Positions 22,408 through 31,238 of a stretch of 64,000 nucleotides of DNA are shown here, in pieces; within the stretch, counting starts at the first letter, position 1, and every line of letters begins with the position of its first letter. The translations under genes and the position numbers were made by a program. This stretch comes from Hydnum rufescens UP504. Lineage: Eukaryota > Basidiomycota > Agaricomycetes > Cantharellales > Hydnaceae. The stretch is from the NCBI GenBank assembly GCA_014904985.1, contig MU128974.1, forward strand, positions 1 to 64,000, written 5' to 3'. Under the pieces are notes generated by a model. That model did no database searches, was not told the DNA's origin, and saw only the letters and a program-made list of their open reading frames with translations.

Positions 22408-24540
22408 GCTACCATTGGCATCGCCAGGAGTGTTACCCTTCGTTTTGGTTGGTTTCCCGTGGGCCATTCCACTCCACTCCCGAATAACCAGTCGCATTCC
22501 TTCACACTGGCATTTCTGCTATTCCAATCACGGAGTGTTTCTATGTACTCACCAGTCTATCATCCAGTTCTTCCTACGGTGCCCTTTTCGCGTTCTGCCT
22601 GGATTCTGCGCCCCTGCCTCACAGAGAATTAGATGGGGAAAGCCAGAATGCTTCTTCACCGACCGACGGTCTCTGGTCACCTCTTTCGGCTGCCTGCTAC
22701 CAATGAACATTGAAATGAACCTTCCCTCCAGGGCCGAAATATAGTAGCCGTTGGCATAGCCTATATATCTGTCCCTTCGAGCCAAATCTATCGAATGGTA
22801 ACGCGAAGTGTTGCAGATGTCCTTTTTATTGAGCGTCCATAGCTCCCTGGGATCCACGACGTCACATCCGTGAGCGCACGCGGGCCCTTGCGAGGCCATT
22901 ATTCATCTGACTGTTGATACGGTCCGTGCCTTCAGACTCAATGGTGGAGCAGCTCAGTTCCGGGACTGACACGTACGAGCCTCACCACGGACAGTTACGT
23001 ATTATCACTGTCTCTCGATGATGAAGAGAAACCTCGATACGGTAAACGTCGTGTGGAGGGCGTGGATGGAATGGACCCAAGGTGGGTTTCTAGTTCTTGG
23101 ATACAACTTCTGGTTAGCGTTATTTGAGTTCAATTACATTACTCGCATGGGGAATTGGGATGGGCTCCCCTGCTTCATCGGTATTGGATAATTCGTGTGC
23201 GTGACCAAGTACTTGGGTGGTACATTAATCGGTGCAAAAGTCACAGGTGAACTGATGGAGTTTCCGAGGACACGGTACAGTACAGGATATCAAACACAGA
23301 GGATATCGATTCATGTCCTCTTTACGGTGATAGAAAACTTGGCGCCGTCGGCTTCTGCTCCAATTTCGACGTGAAGCTTGGCAGACCCATCGCCACTCAA
23401 GGTGACGCCACTAACACCATCGTTCAGGACTGCCACGTACCCGTTCTTGTACATTGTCTTGGTGTCCACGGCGATGTCGAACGCATCCCCTGCAGCTCCG
23501 ATTAGGGCAACAGTGTACGTCTTTGAGTCATGGTCGTAAGTCTCCATACGCACAACCGAGGAAATCGAGTTTTGGGGAATGTAGCAGACCAGACCGACAG
23601 TGCGAATGAATTCGGCGATTTTTACAATGCATAGGGGGCTTCAGTAACCCCTTTGTCAACGAGAGCTGTGGGTATACTGCCATTTGGATTGCCTAGTTTA
23701 GATTGTTCAAATTAAAATCAGGACATCGAAGGAGGCTCAAGTACAAGAAGAAGACACGCCTTTGACGAGGTAGGTGACGTCAGTATCATCCCCTAACGGA
23801 CGGAGAATCCATCCGGCGGCGGTGAGCGTGCCTCGAACTTTGCCATATACGTCCGGGGTTTTTTCATCGTTGGGGACGGATGTTTGAACGACTTCGATAG
23901 TTCCGTCTTCGCTGTACGCGACGTCTCGAACGCCGACAAAGTCTCGAGGCCAAACGAGGAAAACACCCCTTGACCACTCATATCGTTAACAAATGGGGAC
24001 AGGTGCACATCAAGGCAGCTCACTTTTGGATCGAGTAGAACTTATAGGACTTTCGCGAATAGCGAACCAATGCGTACCCCTCTTGGTAACGGGCTGCATA
24101 ATATTTCGACTGAGAACAGCTTTATGTTTGGTATTGAAGCTTACCATCCCACTGCGACCTGACGCTAAGACTAGCCACGACTGGAAGAAGTTCGTAGGGC
24201 TTGACTCCTTTTATGATGCCTCGCCCTCGGACCAGAGGTATCGCAGAGGAATCACCGGACTTCTTCTTCTTTTCCATAACAACTCCAGCATTGGTTCCTG
24301 CAAGGATGAAGACATCAGATGAATACTGTCGAGGACAGTGATGCTTTCGATCACCAATATTTTTCCATCCTTCAGTGGACTCAGCCTCAGCGCGTACGTA
24401 GGCAAATGCATCGGCGACATTCTGGGTATACGGGTTTTCTTTTTCGTATCCGTTTGGAGCAGGGTCTTCGGGCCACTCGAGTCCACTAGACATAGCAGAA
24501 GCGGAAGTTTCGTGATAACTGGCCATCTGTAAATTGTCAC
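22408..24540. repeat. Duplicated block 1 (partner about 26150-28240), direct orientation
   Basis: About 2.1 kb carrying START gene A and its 3' flank. The partner lies 3.7 kb away. Similarity, estimated by eye at 80-90 percent and lower outside the gene, runs from AGCTACCATTGGC (22408) through the START gene to its 5' end. In the 3' flank both copies keep an antisense frame with LNKKD, YYISA.EGR and SMFIG.RQP at 22700-22850 and 26400-26560. Differences there are often non-synonymous, so it may be non-coding. Confidence 0.8.
23311..24526 (-). CDS. START-domain lipid-binding protein, copy A
   Basis: Predicted StAR-related lipid-transfer protein; ligand unknown. It starts MASYHETSASAMSSGLEWP at 24526. 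The START fold is seen in order: DVFILAGTNAGVVMEKKK, SAIPLVRGRGIIKGVKPYEL, SQWDARYQEGYALVRY (joined across an intron with donor GTAAGC at about 24146), KFYSIQK, then WSRGVFLVWPRDFVGVRDV. It continues with EDGTIEVVQTSVPNDEKTP, GKVRGTLTAAGWILRP and DDTDVTYLVKG. The last exon contains VNKGVTEAPLC-like sequence, LVCYIPQNSISSVVRMETYD, and a GOLD-like end KLHVEIGAEADGAKFSITV, stopping at 23311. All frames join through plausible introns, so this copy looks intact. No membrane segment is visible. Confidence 0.82.
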
Positions 24541-24673
24541 TACTACACTAGTCCCGTGCTTAGACAGCGGCCAATTGGCCCCGGCTCGGGGGCGAATAGG
24601 GGCCGGATACGATTATCGTCGACCACGTGAATATCCCCAAGTATATAGAATTGTGCCTGACATGACCATCAAC

Positions 24674-25503
24674 TCATGTATCTCGCTCACCTGGACCCTT
24701 GCTCGACGTCCTGACGTATATCCCCGTTGAAAACCTTGTTGTGTCCCTATTCCGCGTTGCCATAGAGTCGGTTCCGGAGAGGATCCACAACCTGCAGACT
24801 ACTGTAGTGTTACGACCGCAAGTCGGATCGATAAGAAAATCTACTTTTGTAAACATGGCGGACCTTGGAGCGCGTTTCCGGGTCAGAAAAAAACCGTTGC
24901 GACCCCTGACCCGACTTAAGGTCGTATAGGAGAAAAATGTTGTACACTTCGTATGTATAAAACCATAGGATTGTCTTGTCAGTAGTGGACTGAGCGAGCA
25001 CATAATATTGGAAGAAAACTCAACTGGGCGATGGGCGTCTAGAGCCAATTGAATGCCATCTTTGATCCACGGCGCCAGGTCAGTCATCAATTGAGCCTGA
25101 TCTTCTACTAAGACGGGATCATCGTCATCTACGCCAGCACCACGAACCAGAGCTCATCCGTCGCAGAAAAAATTATCCCTCGTGCTTTCAACCCAGAGCT
25201 TGCAGTCAGTATTAATTCCAACCTGGAAGAAAAACGAGTTCAAAGACATCCACGCACTACTGGTTGGGGTTGTTCCTATCTCCAGCCAATCCCCAATCCC
25301 CATTCCGTTCAACAACCCTACATGAAGGAAATCGTAGGCGCGTAATGGAGGTCCGGCGGAAGGGTTAGGGCCACGGATACGACACTGTATTCTGTATCTT
25401 CTATACCAATGGCCCACGGTTCGGGTGCGGCAGAAGCGGTAATCCATGACCCGCCTATATGAGAGGATCCAAAGGAAAGTAGGGCATGACGAGTTTGATA
25501 CAA
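24674..25503 (-). CDS. Uncertain hypothetical gene between the START copies
   Basis: Minus-strand frames are protein-like but disconnected. They are MYQTRHALLSFGSSHIGGSW and EDTEYSVVSVALTLPPDL (25503-25320), then LLNGMGIGDWLEIGTTPTSS and FFFQVGINTDCKLWVEST (25310-25160), then LMTDLAPWIKDGIQLALDAH (about 25040-25090) with a Ser/Arg-rich tail. A stop and at least two frame changes must be bridged by introns or indels. No family is recognised. The predicted start at 25503 lies only 6 bp from the MITE, so if the gene is real its promoter is interrupted. It may equally be a decaying gene. Confidence 0.28.
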
Positions 25504-25509
25504 TGCCTA

Positions 25510-25764
25510 CTGTCCTATTTCGACCATAGGTTCACTTGAAATTTGTGTGACACCCCTCCACCAGTAGTTCGCCAGTTCAAACCACCCTGTGACCCGTGAT
25601 CAGCCACCATTTCAGTCCAATCTCTATAGAGAATGCATCCACAGCTGTGACCAAATGGGCCTTTTTGTAGTTCATCGGGTCCGTGACGTGTGACACCATA
25701 CCTGTGGGGTTCAGTTTATGGGTCGCTGTGACCTGTGACCGAACCTATGGTCGAAATAGGACAG
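25510..25764. mobile_element. MITE with perfect 24-bp terminal inverted repeats and TA target duplication
   Basis: The left end 25510-25533 begins CTGTCCTATTTCGACCATAG. The right end 25741-25764 is its exact reverse complement. Both ends are flanked by TA (25508-25509 and 25765-25766), as expected for Tc1/mariner-type insertion. The 255-bp interior has no coding capacity but is rich in GTGAC motifs (at least seven, for example GTGTGACACC, CTGTGACCCGTGA, CTGTGACCTGTGACC). This is a non-autonomous element; the transposase source is not in the window. The perfect ends suggest recent movement or mobilisation. Confidence 0.88.
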
Positions 25765-25766
25765 TA

Positions 25767-26149
25767 ATGGACGCACCGCCACCTCCATCGTGCTGACTGA
25801 ATACATCGGGAGTGCAGTCACCTAGAGTCAGAAAGATAGGGAAACATGTAACTGATATCCCGATATTAGAGGCGCACTCAGAATTCATCTAGAGCCAGAT
25901 GGAAGTCTTCCGCGAATGAGTTCACCTCTCCCCCAGTGTTATCGGGTCGACCGGAGAAGAAGGGCGCCTATTTTCACCAGACGATCTTCATCGTCTAGGA
26001 AATGACCTGCATATGGATTGGCCCAATGACACCCTTTAGTCAGCAGTCCCCAATGAATTCTAGTTTGTAATTCAACCCTCACCTCCCAAGTCTACGTAGC
26101 TAGTGCAGAAGTTCAGGAGAGAATAGATGCGATTCCATATAACCCAGGG
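25767..26149. other. Spacer between MITE and duplicated block 2
   Basis: About 380 bp with no homology to either START block and no protein-like frame. Nothing recognised. Confidence 0.4.
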
Positions 26150-28240
26150 GCTACCATTGGCGGCGGCACTAGGAATGACACCCTTCCTTTTGGTCAATTT
26201 CCCGTGGGTGATTTCACTCCACCCGTGAATAACCCGTCACATCCCTGTGTATTGTAGTCTGTCTATGTGCCCGCTAGTCTAGCATCCAGTTCCTCCTACG
26301 GTGCCCCTTTCGCGTTGTCTTCCTGCCTGATTCCGCACCCCTGCCTCAAAGAGAATTATATAAGGAATACCAAATCAGTTCTCCACTGACGGACAGTCTC
26401 TCTCGGCTGCCTGTTACCAATGAACATTGACACGGTCCTTCCCTCCGGGGCCGAAATATAATAGCCTTTGGCACGTCCAATATATCCGTCCTCTCGAGCC
26501 AAATCTACTAGGTGGTGGCACTGGGTGTTGCGGGTGTCCTTTTTATTGAGCATCCATGGCTCGCTGGGATCCACGAGGCACATCCCTGAAAAACACGCGG
26601 GCCGCTACGAGGTCACTATTCACCCGGCTGCTGATGGCGTCCGTGCATTCACACCCGGCGGTGGAGGAGCTCAGTTCCGGGACCGACACGTACAAGCCTC
26701 ATCACGGACAGTCACGTATGTCTCTTGATGATCAAGAGATGTCTCAATCCGGTAAACATCACATAGGTGTGGGAGGGCATGAGATGGGATGGATCCGAGA
26801 TGGGTTTCTAGTTCTCAGTTCAAACTTCTAGCTGGCGTTATTTGAGTTCAATTGCACTACTTGCGTAGAGAATTGTGATGGCCGCCCCTGCTTCATCGAT
26901 ATTGGATAATTCATATACGTGACCAAGTACGGGTTTTTGGGTGGTACATGAATTGGTTCAAAACTTACATGCGAAGTACAGTATCTATCGATTCATGCCT
27001 TCTTTACAATGATAGAAAACTTGACGCCGTCGGCTTGCTCTCCAATTTCCACGTGAAGCTTGGCAGACCCATTACCACTCAAGGTGACTCCGCTAACACC
27101 ATCGGTCAGGATTGTCACGTACCCTCTCTTGTACATTGTCTTGGTGTCCACGGCGATATCGAACGCATCCCCTGCCACTCCGATTAAGGCAACAGTGAAC
27201 GTCTTTGAGTCATGGTCGTAAGTTTCCATACGCACGACCGACGAGATCGACTGTTGGGAATGTAGCAGACTAGACCGACGGTGCGAATGAATTCGGCGAT
27301 ATTCACGACACATAAAGGGATTTCAGTGACCACTTTCTTAACGAAAACTGTGGGTATACTGCCATTTGGATTGACTGGTTTGGATTGTTCAAATTGAATT
27401 TAAGATATGGAAGGAGGCTCAAGTCCAACGAGAGGACACACCTTTGACGAGGTAGGTGACATCAGTATCATCCCCAGATGGACGGAGAATCCATCCGGCG
27501 GCGGTGAGCGTGCCTCGAACTTTTCCAGACACATCCGGGGTTTTCTCATCGTTGGGCACGGATGTTTGAACGACTTCGATAGTTCCATCTTCGCTGTACA
27601 CGGCACCTCGAACGCCGACAAAGTCTCGAGGCCAAACGAGGAAAGCACCCCTTGCCCATTCCTATTGTCAACGCATGGGATAGGTGCACACCAAGCCAGC
27701 TCACTTTTGGATCGAGTAGAACTTAAAGGACTTTCGCGAATAGCGAACCAATGTGTGCCCTTCTTGGTAGCGGGCTATATAATATTTCAACTTAGACCAG
27801 CTCTATGGGTTTGGTATTGCGGCTTACCATCCCACTGTGACCTGGTGCCAAGACTAGCCACGACTGGAAGAAGCTCGTAGGGCTTGACTCCTTTTATGAT
27901 GCCTCGCCCTCGGACCAGAGGTATGGCAGAGGAATCACCAGGCATGTTCTTCTTCTCCATAAGGACGCCTGCATTGGTTCCTGCAAGGATGAAGGCATCA
28001 GACCAGATGAATACTGCCGAGGCGTGTTGCCTTCGATTACCAATAGTCGTCCATCCATCAGTGGACTCGGCCTCAGCGCGTGCGTAGGCAAATGCATCAG
28101 CGATATTCTGGGTATACGGGTTTTCTTTTTCGTATCCATTTGGAGCAGGGTCTTCGGGCCATTCGAGCCCACCAGAGACAGCAGAAACGGAGGTTTCGCG
28201 ATGAGTAGCCATCTTGGATGTCACGAGTGTAAGGGTATTG
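26150..28240. repeat. Duplicated block 2 (partner about 22408-24540)
   Basis: Second copy of the 2.1-kb block, in the same orientation, carrying START gene B and the same flanking antisense frame. Internal small indels are common in the 3' flank (about 26150-26900) and rare in the exons, consistent with selection on the gene after duplication. Confidence 0.8.
26993..28224 (-). CDS. START-domain lipid-binding protein, copy B
   Basis: Paralogue of the gene at 23311-24526 with the same exon order. It reads SAVSGGLEWPEDPAPNGYEK, AFILAGTNAGVLMEKKN, SAIPLVRGRGIIKGVKPYEL, then RYQEGHTLVRYSRKSFKFYS, RGAFLVWPRDFVGVRGAVYS, GKVRGTLTAAGWILRP, FVKKVVTEIPLCVVNIAEFI and the end KLHVEIGEQADGVKFSIIV. The N-terminus is slightly longer (MTSKMATHRE; start 28224 or 28212). 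Near 27252-27260 the copy A sequence CCCCAAAACTCG is CCCAACAGTCG here. One C is lost, so the frame breaks between LVCYIP and QSISSVVRMETY. Either this copy is inactivated or the base is a sequencing error; the downstream frame stays conserved, which favours the latter or a very recent event. Confidence 0.78.
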
Positions 28241-28488
28241 GATACTCCCTGTCACACCCGTGTGACCGTTAATAACGTTGCTGGAGAAAACGTCCCCAGG
28301 TTTTCGTGGATTTGTCTTTCATTTGGTCAAGGGGCATGTACGTGTTGTGGCACTATAACGAATTGGCCATAAGCGGGAGATAGGCCTACATTATTATGTA
28401 ATTAGATCGTAGTGTTCCCGTGACTGCCACCAAGCTGTTCCGACTACAACATCGGTGAAAGAATTCATCACGGATTTAGGACCCCAGC
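28241..28488. other. Intergenic, right border of the rearranged island
   Basis: About 250 bp between START copy B and the TVP38-like gene, which are divergent. No element or inverted repeat was seen at the border. Confidence 0.4.
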
Positions 28489-29687
28489 TTGTTGAAAGCC
28501 ATAATGCACAGATCACTGGGCCAATGCGCGGATCTGTGGATTGATATCCTTGCCGGCACCTTGAGTCGTTATCGAAAACTTGGCTTGCGGGACAAGGCGA
28601 GTTCGACATTTCTGGCCGGCTTCATTTTCAGGAATTTATCCTACTCCAACCACCAGATTATGGTCCTGCTGTTAGCTGTGTCCTATGCCGCCGTCCTTGC
28701 TCTAATCTTCGCCGCCGGCCCGTCCAAGGTTTTCCAAGTCATGTACGATCTTTCGCAAAGGCTTCGGAACATGCGCCTCGGCTGGTTGATCCTCTTTTCC
28801 ATAATGGGTCTGTATCTCCTCGTTCTCAATATCATGGTTATAATCATGCTTCCCCAGTCGTCTCTTCGTTCCCTCCTGTGATTGGCCACACTTGGGCCTT
28901 GTCAATATGCGGGTTCGCATACGGTATTAAAGGAATTGTTATCGCTGCCCCGGGGGCATTGATTGGATCCATTGTCACATTCATTGTCTTCCGTCAATTT
29001 CTTCAAAGTCGACTCAAAGCCTGGAGTCACCAAAACAAGAAATGGCAGGCGATGGAACATGTGATTGTGGGGACTAGTATTGCCTTGCCTTGCCTTACCT
29101 TGTTTATTCTCACCTCAAGTATTAGAAAGCTGATGGATTGAAGTTAATAATTCTCGTCCGGCTTTGCCCCATTCCGTGGGTATATTCGAACACCTTGTTT
29201 GCCTCGATTGAAAGCGTCAGCCTTCTCCAATTTTTCATTGCCACGGTGTATGTCGCCTCTTTCTCTTAATTACTTGAACTTTAATACAATTTCTTGCACT
29301 ATAGGTGCCTCCTTCCCAAACAATTTCTCATTGTGTTCATTGGATCAGAAGCTAGCTTGTTGTCCGACGGCACACGTCGCGACCAGATGAGTACCAGTGC
29401 AACGGTGCTCGACCTTTTCTCCATCGTCCTTGGGGTCCTGTTAACGATAGGAACTGGGTGGTAAGCACTGAGTGCCCTGATTATATTGGCCTGGTTTACT
29501 GTAACCTTTTTCTTTGAACGCTTTTAGGTACGTCTGGCGAACCACAGAACGGAGGATTCACGATGGAGGAGTTGGAAGGGGATCTGGACGAGACCCCAGA
29601 CGAAATCGAGGATGCCTCTGCCCCGTTATTGCATCAGTTCTCCGTTGATCGTGTTCGAGAGGATTCAGACCCATCGTGGGATGCCTA
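28489..29687 (+). CDS. TVP38/TMEM64-family membrane protein (VTT/SNARE-associated Golgi domain)
   Basis: Multi-pass Golgi/ER membrane protein of the VTT family, members of which have been linked to lipid scrambling and vesicle traffic. Seen in order: RNLSYSNHQIMVLLLAVSYA, LRNMRLGWLILFSIM, then an intron (GTCTGT near 28808 to CAG near 28857) joining to SFPPVIGHTWALSICGFAYG. This FPPxxG...GFxYG block is the family core. It is followed by APGALIGSIVTFIVFR, LIILVRLCPIPWVYSN, QFFIAT, PKQFLIVFIGSEASLLSDG and the helix LFSIVLGVLLTIGTGW. The tail MEELEGDLDETPDEIEDASA ends in TAA at 29687. The frame between YVWRTTERR and that tail changes, so an indel or misjudged splice is possible. The start at 28489 or 28504 is provisional. 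Confidence 0.83.
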
Positions 29688-29883
29688 AATGGGGAGCACA
29701 AAGACGATCGCAAACCCGGCAGCCATGGCTACTTATAGATCACGATCATTGTGTACATCTCATCTGCTCTTGCTCTGACTTTAGGGACTTGAGGCTTCCA
29801 CACTTGTATTCCCAACATTGCTCGCATTCATCATATTTTTAGGGCGCTCTCGCGAAATGTATTGTGCATGCCATTCCTCTAAC

Positions 29884-31116
29884 CTAATCATACCAATGCA
29901 AAAACAAGAGTGCAAATGTGGCCATGAGAATGAAGAAAAGAATCCACTTGCGAGAACTCCGCGCACGCTCGCGGGCCTGTCGCAGTTGGACATTCCCCCG
30001 CTCCACCTCGTTCTGACTGGTCATAGCCTCGTCATACAGGGTATCTACTACCTCGGTCTGCCGCACGAGCTGCTCTGAAAGTTCCGTTTGCAGTGCGCTA
30101 ATGTCGAGAAGGCGCGACTCGGCGAGCTGCACACTTTCTAGCATGTCCTCCACCGCGCGTAGTATATTTGCGTTTTCCTCCTCGAATTGGACGATCTGCG
30201 AGGACGTCAGTTCGATTTCGCCGTCCGAGTCGTCTGAGTCGATTGGCGTGGTGGTAGAGATGACGGGCGGAGGTACATGGTAGTATGAAGAATTACTTAG
30301 AGAGGTGGAAGACGAATCCAAGGGCGTGGGAGGGTGTCGAGTTCCCATTGGTGGCGCGCTGGATCCAAGGGTGCGCGCGCGTTCCAATTGACGCTTGACG
30401 CGCTCCTCCTGCATCTCTTTCTGTGATTGACCAACGTCAGCCAGGCGCCGGGTGAGATACCAAGTGATATTGGAGCGGTGAGCGGTGATAAGTTCGGAGT
30501 ATGATGGTCCGTTCGATTGCGTCAAGCGGGCAGGAAGGAGTTTGAGGAGATTGTTAGATATATTTGACTCTTTCTTAATACGGGCTATTCATTGTGTCAT
30601 TCGAAGGTGGCAAGAAGAATAGGGAGGATTTAGACAAACTTTGTTCCAATTTTTCAAGTTTTGAGACGCGCTCTGCGCATTGGCTGATAATTAACCGTGC
30701 CTCCAAGTCAATTTGATCTCGTTCTTCATTACTGAGATGCCGTACGTTGGACCACGAGCTGGACGAGGCGGAAAGGTCAATTTTCGAACTCTCGCCACGA
30801 TATTTGGAGGCATTAGAGTCGACATTAAGATACGGCCTGCGTATTCCTGAGAGGAAGTCCGTAAGAGTCGTTATATGAGCAAGCTGGATAAGTACTTCCT
30901 AGTGTTAGAGGGGTGGTCCAAGAACAAAGGCGAAAACACTGCACTTACGATGGCATACGCTTCCTTGAGGAACCCATTGTCCATGAATTTGGCATCGCCA
31001 TCGCTGCCTAATTGACGGCCTTTCCCCTTGACACGTTTAAGATTGGGTGGGGAAACTCTCGCAAGTTCGCGGACCTGTTCGCGAAATATTTCAGTTCTAT
31101 CAACGTAGCGGGTCAT
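29884..31116 (-). CDS. UFE1: Syntaxin-18/UFE1, ER Qa-SNARE
   Basis: Tail-anchored t-SNARE for Golgi-to-ER retrograde fusion. Exon 1 starts MTRYVDRTEIFREQVRELAR at 31116, the syntaxin-18 N-terminal pattern. A GTAAGT intron follows EAYAI and the next exon reads QLAHITTLTDFLSGIRRPYL. DQIDLEARLIISQCAERVSK follows, and a further intron at about 30565-30635 joins EQ to KESNISNNLLKLLPARL. The SNARE motif (about 29940-30190) contains VQFEEENANILRAVEDML and ISALQTELSEQLVRQTEVVD. A single transmembrane helix WILFFILMATFALLFLHWY ends the protein at 29884. Exon phases join without frame breaks. It is head-to-head with the RdRP gene. Confidence 0.92.
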
Positions 31117-31238
31117 GATCAATTCAATCGGATGCCTCCGTTTTCGTTTTGTTACTGGAACTCTTGTACCGGGACGAATTAACCGTCGGTTCATGGATTG
31201 CGTTTCTACGGCCTCTCAGAAGCAGTCTATTTGTTGTG
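31117..31238. promoter_or_regulatory. 122-bp bidirectional promoter, UFE1/RdRP
   Basis: The two starts are 122 bp apart and point away from each other, so any core promoter elements are shared or overlap. No TATA box is evident. If an upstream in-frame ATG at 31149 is used for the RdRP, the gap shrinks to 32 bp, which is why 31239 is preferred. Confidence 0.5.
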
